This document shows positions 43,174-52,023 of a stretch of 64,000 bases of DNA, piece by piece. The stretch spans positions 1 through 64,000 of the forward strand of contig NZ_JBHFEI010000002.1 of the NCBI RefSeq assembly GCF_041928815.1. Reading direction: 5' to 3'. Under the pieces are notes generated by a model that did no database searches, was not told the DNA's origin, and saw only the letters and a program-made list of their open reading frames with translations. The stretch is from JBHFEI01 sp041928815 (GTDB taxonomy: Bacteria > Pseudomonadota > Alphaproteobacteria > Rhizobiales > Rhizobiaceae). Made by a program: the position numbers and the translations under genes. Numbering within the stretch: position 1 is the first letter of the stretch; every line of letters starts with the position of its first letter.

Positions 43174-43872
43174 ATGCCCGTCATAACATTCGCCAACACC
43201 AAAGGCGGCGCCGGCAAGACGACGGCGGTGCTGCTGCTTGCGACCGAACTGCTGCGGCGCAGGCATCGCATCGCCATCATCGACGCCGATCCGCAGCGCT
43301 GGATCTCGCGCTGGCACGAGACGGCCGGCCGGATGGACGGGCTGTCGGTGGTCAGCTACGTCACCGCCGCCTCACTCCAGCACCATGTCGATCAGGCGCG
43401 GCGGCAGGCCGATTACGTCATCATCGATCTGCCCGGCGCTTGCACGCCGCTGATGGCGACCGCGATCGGCCTCTCGGACCATGTGATCATCCCGATCCAG
43501 GGCTGCGCGATGGATGCCCAGGGCGGCGCCCAGGTGCTCGAGCTCTTGCACTATCTCGATCGCCGCGCCGGCATCCGCATCCCCCATTCGGTGCTCCTGT
43601 CGCGGGTCAATTCGATGGTGACGACGCGGGCGCTGCAGGCGGTGAAGACGCTGCTCGCCGACCGGCGTGTGCATGTCTTCGACACGCCGATCATCGAGCG
43701 TTCCGCCTATCGCGACATGTTCGACCATCGCGGGCCGATCACGCAGATGAATCCGGAAAAGGTGAGCAACCTCGACAAGGCGCTGAAGAACGCCGATCTC
43801 TACGCCGAGGAGGTGCTGAGGCTGGTGCCGGCTGCCGGCCGCCCCGCGGCGATGATGCCGCAGGCCGCCTGA
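43174..43872 (+). CDS. ParA/VirC1-type ATPase linked to chemosensory genes
   Basis: A 232-residue deviant Walker P-loop ATPase. The motif is FANTKGGAGKTTAVLLLATE (signature Lys and nucleotide Lys/Thr), IIDADPQRWISRW follows, then VIIDLPGACTPLM (Walker B). The start at 43174 (MPVITFANTKGG) is typical of the family; ATG 43141 would add 11 residues. No ParB partner is adjacent. ParA-like proteins next to che genes (PpfA in Rhodobacter, ParC in Vibrio) position chemoreceptor arrays before division, which is the likely job here. Its stop codon directly abuts that of the convergent MCP-like gene. Confidence 0.87.
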   Translation: MPVITFANTKGGAGKTTAVLLLATELLRRRHRIAIIDADPQRWISRWHETAGRMDGLSVVSYVTAASLQHHVDQARRQADYVIIDLPGACTPLMATAIGLSDHVIIPIQGCAMDAQGGAQVLELLHYLDRRAGIRIPHSVLLSRVNSMVTTRALQAVKTLLADRRVHVFDTPIIERSAYRDMFDHRGPITQMNPEKVSNLDKALKNADLYAEEVLRLVPAAGRPAAMMPQAA

Positions 43873-45618
43873 TCAGAACAGGGCGTCGGCGAAGAGGTCT
43901 TCCTCGTTTTCGGCCGTGACGGGAGGCAGGGCGGCGCTTGCCGCAAGCGGCAGGAAGGCCGCATGGATCACCCGCTCCTGCGCCATCGTGTAGACGCCGT
44001 GGATCCCGGCGCTGAGCGGCGCGATCGCCTCGGCGATCCCGTCGAGGTCGATCGTGCCGCGCGGGGCGAGGCCCGCCGCAAGGTCGACGCATTCGCCGAG
44101 AACCCCGCCGAGTTCCGTCTGGAAGTCGAGCGTGGCAATCGCCGCGTTCATCCGGCTGAAGACGGCCTGGCCTTCCTCGGAAAAGGCGGTGAGCCCCGTC
44201 TCCATCTCGGCGCAGACGCCGCGGATCGCGGCGAGCGCGTCGGTCAGCGGGCCGCCGATGTCGCCGACCGTAACGCCGTCCTTGCGGGTCAGCGCCTGCG
44301 CGGCCGCCTCCACCTTGCGCAATTCGGTGACCGTCGCGTCGGCCGGGCCTTCGAGCTGGGCGGCGAAATGGCGCAGTTCGCCGCTGACGACGTTGACGGC
44401 GCGGCCCTCGTCGCCGAGGCGCGAGCAGCGCAGGTTCGAATTGAGCGCCATGTAATGGATATCGGTCTTGATCGCCCGGATCACCTCGATGCCCTTCATC
44501 AGGTCGTCCGCCGTGCCGACGACGGTCAGCACCACCTCGTCGGCGTCGCGGCTCGATCCCTCGACCCGGCCGACCAGCCGGCAGGCATCGGCGATCGTCG
44601 CCTCCATCGACTGCAGCACGGTGCGGCGCTCGCCACCGATCCCCTCTCCGACGAGCTTTCGGCCGAGACGCTCGTGCAGCGCGAGGATCTCGCCGGCGTC
44701 GCGGGTGAAGCGCGCGATCGTTCCATGGATGTTGCGGGCCTCCTTCTCGAAATCGGCGACCATCTCGCGGATCTGCGCCTCGCAAAGCTGCAGGATGGCG
44801 CCCTCGAGGTCGGCGAGCGCGGCTTTTCCGAGCGCCGTGCCCGCGTCCGAGCGGGCGAAGGCGTCGAAGGCGTCGAACGTGCTCTGGATATGCTCGATGC
44901 GCTGGCGGGTGATGTCGCCGATCTGCAGCGCCGACAGCACCGTGGCGATCTTCATCTGCACGCCTTGCGCCACCCGCTTGACCTCGGCGGCGATGTCGCT
45001 CATCTCGCGGTGCTGGCTGGCGAGCGCGCCGGAGCTTTCCGTGAGATCCCGCACGATGCGCGGGATCGTTGCGTTGAAATCGGTGAGGATCTCGCCGGAG
45101 AAGCGGCGGGCGCCCTCGAGCTTGCGCCGCATGTCGGCAAGATGCCCGGCGAAGCTGTCGACCTCGCGGCCGCCCGACTGGATGCGCTCGCGGATCTCGT
45201 CGGCGAATTCGGCGAATTCGGCAAGGCCGGCGCCGGTGATCTTCACGGTGACGGCGAAGGTGCGCAGGTAGCGGATCGTCTCGCGCATGTCCTCGACATG
45301 GCGGTTGGTCGACGCGCAGATGCCGGTCAGGTCGCGGAAGGTCGACTGGCGCGCCTCCTCGATGCCGGGCAGCTTCGCCAGTTCGGCGACGGTGCCCTTG
45401 AGGCCGGCGATGGTGCCCGTGGTCGTCTCGCCGTCGAGCGTGCCGGTCAGGCGGTCGAGGAGCTCGACGAGCCGGTTGAGGATCTCCATCACCGACACCA
45501 GCACGGCGCCGCCGTCGAGGAAGCTCTTCTCGATCCGCGCATGGGCGATAGAGAGCTTCTGCTCCAGGACGGGCCGCGGCTCCGCTTCGATCGTGATGCG
45601 CTTCAGATGGCTGTGCAT
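43873..45618 (-). CDS. Soluble MCP-like protein with degenerate signalling tip
   Basis: A 581-residue, largely helical protein with no membrane segment or recognisable sensor domain. Around residues 380-425 IKTDIHYMALNSNLRCSRLG and DEGRAVNVVSGELRHFA line up with the MCP tip (QTDLLALNAAVEAARAGEHG / GFAVVASEVRKLA of MCP 2). Spacing is kept but the EAARAGE residues that touch CheA/CheW have changed. It may be a modified receptor, a decoy or scaffold for the array, or a partner of the ParA. ATG 45618 is chosen over TTG 45648. It converges on parA with no intergenic base. Confidence 0.7.
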   Translation of the reverse strand: MHSHLKRITIEAEPRPVLEQKLSIAHARIEKSFLDGGAVLVSVMEILNRLVELLDRLTGTLDGETTTGTIAGLKGTVAELAKLPGIEEARQSTFRDLTGICASTNRHVEDMRETIRYLRTFAVTVKITGAGLAEFAEFADEIRERIQSGGREVDSFAGHLADMRRKLEGARRFSGEILTDFNATIPRIVRDLTESSGALASQHREMSDIAAEVKRVAQGVQMKIATVLSALQIGDITRQRIEHIQSTFDAFDAFARSDAGTALGKAALADLEGAILQLCEAQIREMVADFEKEARNIHGTIARFTRDAGEILALHERLGRKLVGEGIGGERRTVLQSMEATIADACRLVGRVEGSSRDADEVVLTVVGTADDLMKGIEVIRAIKTDIHYMALNSNLRCSRLGDEGRAVNVVSGELRHFAAQLEGPADATVTELRKVEAAAQALTRKDGVTVGDIGGPLTDALAAIRGVCAEMETGLTAFSEEGQAVFSRMNAAIATLDFQTELGGVLGECVDLAAGLAPRGTIDLDGIAEAIAPLSAGIHGVYTMAQERVIHAAFLPLAASAALPPVTAENEEDLFADALF

Positions 45619-45753
45619 GGCGAGACTCTGACCCTGTTCGGTCTCCAAGCTATTGAAGACGTGCGAACAAGCCGTAAACCGCCGCGCGCGCCGGGCCGCC
45701 TCGTGCCGGAATGGTGAACGGAATCCGCATGCGGCCCGTCGCCGCCGGCAGGT

Positions 45754-46233
45754 TCAGCGCAGGATCAGGGCCGTGCCGTACATGCCGAGGGCGAAGACGG
45801 TATGCGCCACGAGATTGAGGATGCGCACCTTGGTCGGATTGGGCGTCTTCGACGCGGCCCAGCCGATGCCGAGGCCGGGCTGCAGCAGGAACCAGCCGGC
45901 CGCGACCGTGACGATGCCCCAGATCCAGGCCGGCAGGAAGGTCGGCGCGTCGAGCCAGCCGGGGCCAGTGAAGACGATCAGGAGGATGCCGTAGAGGATA
46001 CCGACGGCGTAATGGCCGATCCAGCCGAGCGCCAACTCGCCCTCGTAGGGGGCCGCCTCAGCGATGCTGTCATGGAAGACCTTGCCGTTCTTCAGGTGAT
46101 AGAACCAGCGGCCGACCGGCGCCCAGTTCGGCAGGCCTTCGCCCGAGAGCCTGCCGTAAAGGATGGCCCAGAGATCCATGAGAACGGTCGCGCCGATGCC
46201 GATCGCGATCGAACGCCAGAGAATGTCGAACAT
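45754..46233 (-). CDS. DUF2938 family membrane protein
   Basis: A 159-residue protein with four hydrophobic segments (about 5-22, 70-90, 98-118, 135-155). Motifs are IGIGATVLMDLWAILYGRL, NWAPVGRWFYHL, GWIGHYAVGILYGILLI and ASKTPNPTKVRILNLVAHTV. These match DUF2938, a family of unknown function. The conserved polar residues in a membrane setting (D20, GRWFYH, NPTKVR) suggest transport or cofactor handling, but nothing more can be said. It is divergent from the transglutaminase gene. Confidence 0.8.
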   Translation of the reverse strand: MFDILWRSIAIGIGATVLMDLWAILYGRLSGEGLPNWAPVGRWFYHLKNGKVFHDSIAEAAPYEGELALGWIGHYAVGILYGILLIVFTGPGWLDAPTFLPAWIWGIVTVAAGWFLLQPGLGIGWAASKTPNPTKVRILNLVAHTVFALGMYGTALILR

Positions 46234-46359
46234 GAGGCAGCCCAGTCAGAGAGAAATGTGCAACGGCGCGCAGAAAATCATCCGCCCCCTCGGTATGCAA
46301 TCGCATCGCCCGCGAAAACGCGGATTTTCACGCGCGCGGGCGAACGGAGCGGTCGGACC

Positions 46360-46377
46360 TGTAACGCAAGCGTCACA
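46360..46377. promoter_or_regulatory. Inverted repeat TGTAACGC-AA-GCGTCACA
   Basis: An 18-base inverted repeat with one mismatch lies in the 249-base divergent space between the DUF2938 gene and the transglutaminase gene. The short-arm, ACGCAAGCGT-centred form recalls MerR-type operators, but no regulator is adjacent. Confidence 0.35.
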
Positions 46378-46482
46378 CTCCGGCACTTTTCCGCCATCCT
46401 CCTCCTGCGATCCGGCGTTTACGCTGCTATGGTCCGCGCCGATGCGCGCCGGCCCTTCGACGGCGGCAAGAGACGGACGATC

Positions 46483-47382
46483 ATGACCATTTTTGCCGTC
46501 AGGCACCTGACCACCTATACCTACAGGCGCCCGGTCGCCTTCGGCGAGCACCGGCTGCTGTTCCGTCCGCGCGACAGCTACGACCAGCGGCTGATCGACG
46601 CGACGCTGATCGTCTCGCCGCGCCCCGAACCGGTGCGCTGGGTGCACGACGTCTTCGGCAATTGCGTCGCGCTCGTCACGGTCGAGGGGAAGGCACGGGA
46701 ACTGAGCTTCGAGACGCTGATCCGGCTCGAGCACACGCCGCAGGCGATCGACTTCCAGATCGACGAGGCGGCGCTCACCTATCCGTTCTCGTACAGCGAC
46801 GAGGAAATCCTCGACCTCGCCCCCGCGATCCGCCGCCATTACGCCGATCCGGACGACACGCTCGGCCGCTGGGCGCGCCAGTTCCTGCATGCCGGCACAT
46901 CGACCCAGACCGGCCACCTCCTGATGACGCTCTGCTCGGCGATCCAGGACAGTTTCGCCTATGCGAGGCGCCACGAGCGCGGCACGCAGGCGCCGCTCGA
47001 AACGCTGAAGCTGAAGCGCGGCACCTGCCGCGACTTCGCCCTTCTGATGATGGAGGCGGCGCGCACGCTCGGCCTCGCCGCCCGGTTCGTCACCGGTTAT
47101 GTCTACGTGCCGTCGCGCGACGGGTCGATGACGCGCGGCGGCGGCTCCACCCATGCCTGGTGCCAGGTCTACCTGCCCGGCGCCGGCTGGGTCGAGTTCG
47201 ACCCGACCAACGGCATCGTCGGCAACCGGGATCTGATCCGCGTCGCGGTGACCCGCGATCCGCGCCAGGCGGTGCCGCTCAGCGGCAGCTATGACGGCGA
47301 GGCGGAGGATTTCGACGACATGGTCGTGCAGGTCAACGTGACGACGGAAGCGGAAGGGACGGACCTGCGCGAAACCGCCTGA
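46483..47382 (+). CDS. Transglutaminase-like cysteine protease family protein (1)
   Basis: A 299-residue protein. The N-terminal beta domain (RHLTTYTYRRPVAFGEHRLL) is the bacterial transglutaminase-like N region. The core has catalytic C182 (KRGTCRDFALLMMEAAR), H224 (GSTHAWCQVYLP) and D240 (VEFDPTNG). Such cytoplasmic proteins probably act as peptidases or amidases; substrates are unknown. Often they sit with alpha-E and circularly permuted ATP-grasp genes, which are not present here. It has a paralogue of different N-terminus at 62314. Confidence 0.88.
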   Translation: MTIFAVRHLTTYTYRRPVAFGEHRLLFRPRDSYDQRLIDATLIVSPRPEPVRWVHDVFGNCVALVTVEGKARELSFETLIRLEHTPQAIDFQIDEAALTYPFSYSDEEILDLAPAIRRHYADPDDTLGRWARQFLHAGTSTQTGHLLMTLCSAIQDSFAYARRHERGTQAPLETLKLKRGTCRDFALLMMEAARTLGLAARFVTGYVYVPSRDGSMTRGGGSTHAWCQVYLPGAGWVEFDPTNGIVGNRDLIRVAVTRDPRQAVPLSGSYDGEAEDFDDMVVQVNVTTEAEGTDLRETA

Positions 47383-47417
47383 CGCCGCGCGGTCGGACTC
47401 CGCGCGATCAGGCTGCC

Positions 47418-47993
47418 TCAGGCCGTCATGGCGATCTCGATGACGAAGAGATCGGCATCCGCCGCCTCGAGGGTCAACCGGGCAGGCGCGTCGAGCCACA
47501 CGGCATCGAGCGCCTCGAGCGTCAGGCCCGCGCCGATGGCGTCGATCAGGCAGGGTCCGGCCCGGCAGACGAGCACCGTCGTCACGGATGCCGTCGCCAG
47601 CGTCTCGACGCCCGCCACATGCAGGCGCCGGACCCGGTGGGCGCAAGCGCCGCGCCGCGTCATCACGTTGAGGTCGGTCACCGGCCCGTCGACGAGGCGG
47701 GCGAAGGCCGGCGCATCGGCCGGGAAGGGAAAGGGCGGGTCGGCGGGCCCGAGCCGTCGTTCGCCGATCCCGCCGACCGACAGGTCGAGGCCGGCGCCGG
47801 AAAGGATCGACAGCGTCCGCTCGACGCCGGGGAATTCGGAAAACGGTCCGTCCGCCGCGACCGTCGCCATGCTCACCCGCCAGTCGAAGGCGGAAAGCCC
47901 GGCGCCCTCAGGATGGCGGGCGATCTCGACGGTTTCGCCGCCGCCGTTCTTCCACGGCATGCGGCGATGGCCTGCGGCGGGGAGGACGCGCAT
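47418..47993 (-). CDS. hutD: HutD family protein
   Basis: A 191-residue cupin-like protein opening MRVLPAAGHRRMPWKNGGGE, the HutD hallmark (PWKNGGGxTxEI), with FDWRVSMATVAADGPFSEFP and GVERTLSIL following. HutD is thought to sense or buffer urocanate/formiminoglutamate levels and tune hut expression; it is not an enzyme of the pathway. It starts two bases after hutU and is the last gene of hutI-H-G-U-D. Confidence 0.93.
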   Translation of the reverse strand: MRVLPAAGHRRMPWKNGGGETVEIARHPEGAGLSAFDWRVSMATVAADGPFSEFPGVERTLSILSGAGLDLSVGGIGERRLGPADPPFPFPADAPAFARLVDGPVTDLNVMTRRGACAHRVRRLHVAGVETLATASVTTVLVCRAGPCLIDAIGAGLTLEALDAVWLDAPARLTLEAADADLFVIEIAMTA

Positions 47994-47995
47994 CG

Positions 47996-49669
47996 TCAGT
48001 TGCCGAGGATCCCGGGCAGGCGCAGGCCCTGCTCCTTCGCACAGTCGAGCGCGATGTCGTAGCCGGCATCGGCATGGCGCATGACGCCCGTCGCCGGATC
48101 GTTCCAGAGCACGCGGCCGATGCGCTCGGCGGCATCCTCCGTGCCGTCGCAGCAGATGACCATGCCGGAATGCTGCGAATAGCCCATGCCGACGCCGCCG
48201 CCGTGGTGCAGGCTGACCCAGGTCGCGCCCGAGGCGGTGTTGAGCAGCGCGTTCAGCAGCGGCCAGTCGGAGACGGCGTCCGATCCGTCCTTCATCGCCT
48301 CCGTCTCGCGGTTGGGCGAGGCGACGGAGCCACTGTCGAGATGGTCGCGGCCGATGACGACGGGCGCCTTCAGTTCGCCGTTTCTCACCATCTCGTTGAA
48401 GGCGAGGCCGAGGCCGTGGCGGTCGCCGAGCCCGACCCAGCAGATGCGTGCCGGAAGGCCCTGGAAGGAGATGCGCTCGCGGGCCATGTCGAGCCATCTG
48501 TGCAGATGGGTGTTGCCGGGGGTGAGTTCCTTGACCTTGGCATCCGTCCTGTAGATGTCCTCCGGGTCGCCGGAAAGCGCCGCCCAGCGGAAGGGGCCGA
48601 TGCCGCGGCAGAAGAGCGGGCGGATATAGGCGGGCACGAAGCCGGGGAAGGCGAAGGCGTTGTCCAGTCCTTCGTCCTTCGCCACCTGGCGGATATTGTT
48701 GCCGTAGTCGAGCGTCGGCACGCCGGCATCCCAGAAGGCGAGCATCGCCTCGACATGCACGCGCATCGAGGCGCGGGCGGCCTTCTCGACCGCCTTCGGG
48801 TCGCTCTCGCGCTTGTCCTTCCACTCGGCGAGCGTCCAGCCCTTCGGCAGGTAGCCGTTGATCGGGTCGTGGGCCGAGGTCTGGTCGGTGACGATGTCGG
48901 GACGGATGCCGCGCTTCACCATTTCCGGCAGGATCTCCGCCGCGTTGCCGAGGAGACCGACGGATTTCGCCTCGCCGGCCCTGGTCCAGCGGTCGATCAT
49001 TGCCATCGCCTCGTCGAGCGTTTCGGCCTTCTCGTCGAGATAGCGGGTGCGCAGGCGGAAATCGATCGAGTCCGGATTGCATTCGACCGCGAGGCAGGAG
49101 GCGCCGGCCATGACGGCGGCGAGCGGCTGGGCGCCGCCCATGCCGCCGAGCCCGCCGGTCAGGATCCACTTGCCCTTCAGGCTGCCGCCGTAATGCTGGC
49201 GGCCGGCCTCGACGAAGGTTTCATAGGTGCCCTGAACGATGCCCTGCGTGCCGATATAGATCCACGAACCGGCCGTCATCTGGCCGTACATGGCGAGACC
49301 CTTCCTGTCCAGTTCGTTGAAATGGTCCCAGGTCGCCCAGTGCGGCACGAGGTTGGAATTGGCGATCAACACGCGCGGCGCATGGCGGTGGGTACGGAAG
49401 ACGCCGACCGGCTTGCCGGACTGTACCAGCAGCGTCTCCTCCTCGCTCAGCGTCTTCAGCGTCGCGACGATGCGGTCGAAATCCTCCCAGGTGCGCGCCG
49501 CCCGGCCGATGCCGCCATAGACGACGAGCTCGTTCGGGTTCTCCGCGACGTCGGGGTCGAGATTGTTCATCAGCATGCGCAGCGGCGCTTCCGTCATCCA
49601 GCTCTTCGCGGAAATCTCCTTCCCGCGCGGGCTGCGGATCTCGCGGATGTTGTGGCGTGGGTTGCTCAT
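47996..49669 (-). CDS. hutU: Urocanate hydratase
   Basis: A 557-residue urocanase, full length. Signatures are NELVVYGGIGRAARTW, SWIYIGTQGIVQGTYETF, GKWILTGGLGGMGGAQPLAA (NAD-binding), DIVTDQTSAHDPINGYLPKG and WVSLHHGGGVGMGYSQHSGM. It adds water to urocanate to give imidazolonepropionate with tightly bound NAD+. The ATG at 49669 has GGGGAG six bases upstream; the GTG at 49675 is an alternative. It begins two bases after hutG ends. Confidence 0.97.
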   Translation of the reverse strand: MSNPRHNIREIRSPRGKEISAKSWMTEAPLRMLMNNLDPDVAENPNELVVYGGIGRAARTWEDFDRIVATLKTLSEEETLLVQSGKPVGVFRTHRHAPRVLIANSNLVPHWATWDHFNELDRKGLAMYGQMTAGSWIYIGTQGIVQGTYETFVEAGRQHYGGSLKGKWILTGGLGGMGGAQPLAAVMAGASCLAVECNPDSIDFRLRTRYLDEKAETLDEAMAMIDRWTRAGEAKSVGLLGNAAEILPEMVKRGIRPDIVTDQTSAHDPINGYLPKGWTLAEWKDKRESDPKAVEKAARASMRVHVEAMLAFWDAGVPTLDYGNNIRQVAKDEGLDNAFAFPGFVPAYIRPLFCRGIGPFRWAALSGDPEDIYRTDAKVKELTPGNTHLHRWLDMARERISFQGLPARICWVGLGDRHGLGLAFNEMVRNGELKAPVVIGRDHLDSGSVASPNRETEAMKDGSDAVSDWPLLNALLNTASGATWVSLHHGGGVGMGYSQHSGMVICCDGTEDAAERIGRVLWNDPATGVMRHADAGYDIALDCAKEQGLRLPGILGN

Positions 49670-49671
49670 GG

Positions 49672-50484
49672 TCACTCCCCTGTCTTCAGTGTCGGTGCCA
49701 GCGCTTCGATGCGCATGAGGATGTCTTTCAGGTGCAGGCGGAGCCGGTCCGCTTTCGTCAGGTCGAGCGCGAAGGGCGGCGCTTCCGTCGTAAGATGCGT
49801 CGATTGCGCCAGTTCCATCTGGATCGCGTGCACGCCCGTCTCCGGCCGGCCGTAGTGCCGCGTGGTCCAGCCGCCCTTGAAGCGGCCGTTCAGCACATGG
49901 GTGTAGCCGCCCGCAGCGCCGGCCGCCGTCAGCGCGGCCGCCTCGATCGAGGGATCGCAGGTCCGGCCGCCGTCGGTGCCGATGTTGAAATCCGGCAGTG
50001 TCCCTTCGAAGAGGAAGGGGATCTGCGAGCGGATCGAATGGCAGTCGTAGAGGATGGCGATGCCGTGAAGCGCCTTAACCCGGTCGATCTCGGCGGCAAG
50101 GGCGGCATGGTAGGGGGCGTGGAAGGCCGCCAGGCGGTCGGCGATGTCGGCCTCCGTCGGCGCCTCGCCGTCCTTCCAGAGCGGCCTGCCGTCGAAATCC
50201 GTTTCAGGCACGAGGCCGGTGGTGTTCTGGCCGGGATAGAGGCTGACGCCCGCCGGATCGCGGTTGGCGTCGATGACGTAGCGGTGGAAGGTGGCGCGCA
50301 CCGTCGTCACCCCGGCAAGCAGCCCGTCATAGAGATGGTGGATGTGCCAGTCGGTGTCGGCGAGGATCCGGCCGTTGTCGTTCAGCCGGGCGAATATCGC
50401 CGCGGGCACATCGGTGCCGGTGTGGGGAAAGGCGAGGATGACGGGCGACGTTCCCTGCCGGACCTCGAAGACGGCCGGGCCCAT
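49672..50484 (-). CDS. hutG: N-formylglutamate amidohydrolase (deformylase)
   Basis: A 270-residue HutG-family protein with AFPHTGTDVPAAI, TDWHIHHLYDGLLAGVTTVR, FHRYVIDANRDPAGVSLYPG, AILYDCHSIRSQIPFLFEG and a metal-type THVLNGRFKGGWTTRHYGRP. It hydrolyses N-formylglutamate to glutamate and formate. Together with HutF it defines the five-step hut route in which formiminoglutamate is first deiminated. It lies one base after hutH and two before hutU. Confidence 0.94.
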   Translation of the reverse strand: MGPAVFEVRQGTSPVILAFPHTGTDVPAAIFARLNDNGRILADTDWHIHHLYDGLLAGVTTVRATFHRYVIDANRDPAGVSLYPGQNTTGLVPETDFDGRPLWKDGEAPTEADIADRLAAFHAPYHAALAAEIDRVKALHGIAILYDCHSIRSQIPFLFEGTLPDFNIGTDGGRTCDPSIEAAALTAAGAAGGYTHVLNGRFKGGWTTRHYGRPETGVHAIQMELAQSTHLTTEAPPFALDLTKADRLRLHLKDILMRIEALAPTLKTGE

Positions 50485-50485
50485 C

Positions 50486-52021
50486 TCACGCCTCCAGCGC
50501 CGGCAGGATGCCTGGCGAGACGGCGCCGGTGAGCGTGCCGTCGGCGACGAGCTCCAGCGCCGCCTTCAGGTCCGTTGCCATGTAGCGGTCGACCGCGAGA
50601 TCGGCGACGCGGGTGCGGATCGCGGCGATCGCCTTCAGAAGCTCCGGGCTGGTGACGAGCGGCGCGCGGAAGGCCACGCCTTGCGCCGCCGCCAGCGCCT
50701 CGATGCCGATGATGCCGAAAAGGTTTTCGGTCATCTGCAGGAGGCGGCGCGCGCCGTGGCAGGCCATCGAGACATGGTCTTCCTGGTTGGCGGAGGTCGG
50801 CGTCGAATCGACGGAGGCCGGGTGCGACATCTGCTTGTTTTCCGACATCAGCGCGGCCGAGGTCACCTCGGCGATCATTAGGCCGGAGTTGAGGCCGGGT
50901 GTCTTTGCGAGGAAGGCCGGCAGGCCGTAGGAGAGGGCGGGATCGACGAGAAGGGCGATGCGGCGCTGGGCGATCGCGCCGATCTCGCAGACGGCGAGCG
51001 CGATCTGGTCGGCGGCGAACGCCACCGGCTCGGCGTGGAAATTGCCGCCGGAGACGACCGCGTTGTCCGACAGCACCAGCGGATTGTCGGTGACGGCGTT
51101 GGCCTCGATTTCCAGCGTGCGCGCGACGGACCGCAGGAGATCGAGGCAGGCGCCGTCGACCTGCGGCTGGCAGCGGATGCAATAGGGGTCCTGCACCCGC
51201 TCGTCACCCTCGATATGGCTTTCGCGAATGACGGAGCCGGAAAGCAGCGCCCGCAGCGCCGCCGCCGCGCCGATCTGGCCGCGATGGCCGCGCAGCCCGT
51301 GGATGTCGGCGTGGAAGGGGGCGGAGGAGCCCATGGCGGCATCGGTCGAGAGCGCGCCGGTGATGAGCGCGGCCTGGGCCGCGCGGTGCGCCCGGAACAG
51401 GCCGGCAAGCGCCAGCGCGGTCGAGACCTGCGTGCCATTGATCAGCGCCAGCCCTTCCTTGGCGGCGAGCACCACCGGTTCGAGCCCCGCCCGCGACAGC
51501 GCCTCGCGGCCCGGAAGGCGCTCGCCAGCGAAGAAGGCCTCGCCTTCGCCCATCATCACCGCGGCGAGATGGGCGAGCGGCGCGAGGTCGCCGGAGGCGC
51601 CGACCGAGCCCTTTTCCGGGATGACCGGGACGACGCCCGCCTCCAGCATCGCCTCGATCAGGCGCACGAGCGCGAGGCGCGTGCCGGACGCGCCGCGCCC
51701 GAGCGAGATCAGCTTCAGCGCCATGATCAGCCGCACGATGTTTTCGGCGAGCGGCGCGCCGATGCCGCAGCAATGGGAGAGGATCAGGTTGCGCTGCAGC
51801 GTCGCGGTGTCGGCTGCGTCGATCCGGATCGAGGCGAGTTTGCCGAAGCCGGTGTTGATGCCGTAGACCGGCGCGTTGCCGGCGGCGATCTCGGCGATGC
51901 GGGCGGCGGCCTTTTCGATGCCGGCGTCGAAGCGCGCGTCGAGCCGCGCCGGTTCGCCGGTCCAGTAGAGGGTTTCGAGGGTCGAGAGCGGCACGGAGCC
52001 GGGATGGAGGACGAGGGTCAT
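50486..52021 (-). CDS. hutH: Histidine ammonia-lyase
   Basis: A 511-residue HAL. A142-S143-G144 in GSVGASGDLAPLAHL cyclise to the MIO cofactor, and Y53 in PVYGINTGFGKLA is the catalytic Tyr; numbering agrees with the well-studied Pseudomonas enzyme. TSANQEDHVSMACHGAR is also present. It deaminates histidine to urocanate. It starts two bases after hutI ends. Confidence 0.97.
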   Translation of the reverse strand: MTLVLHPGSVPLSTLETLYWTGEPARLDARFDAGIEKAAARIAEIAAGNAPVYGINTGFGKLASIRIDAADTATLQRNLILSHCCGIGAPLAENIVRLIMALKLISLGRGASGTRLALVRLIEAMLEAGVVPVIPEKGSVGASGDLAPLAHLAAVMMGEGEAFFAGERLPGREALSRAGLEPVVLAAKEGLALINGTQVSTALALAGLFRAHRAAQAALITGALSTDAAMGSSAPFHADIHGLRGHRGQIGAAAALRALLSGSVIRESHIEGDERVQDPYCIRCQPQVDGACLDLLRSVARTLEIEANAVTDNPLVLSDNAVVSGGNFHAEPVAFAADQIALAVCEIGAIAQRRIALLVDPALSYGLPAFLAKTPGLNSGLMIAEVTSAALMSENKQMSHPASVDSTPTSANQEDHVSMACHGARRLLQMTENLFGIIGIEALAAAQGVAFRAPLVTSPELLKAIAAIRTRVADLAVDRYMATDLKAALELVADGTLTGAVSPGILPALEA

Positions 52022-52023
52022 GC

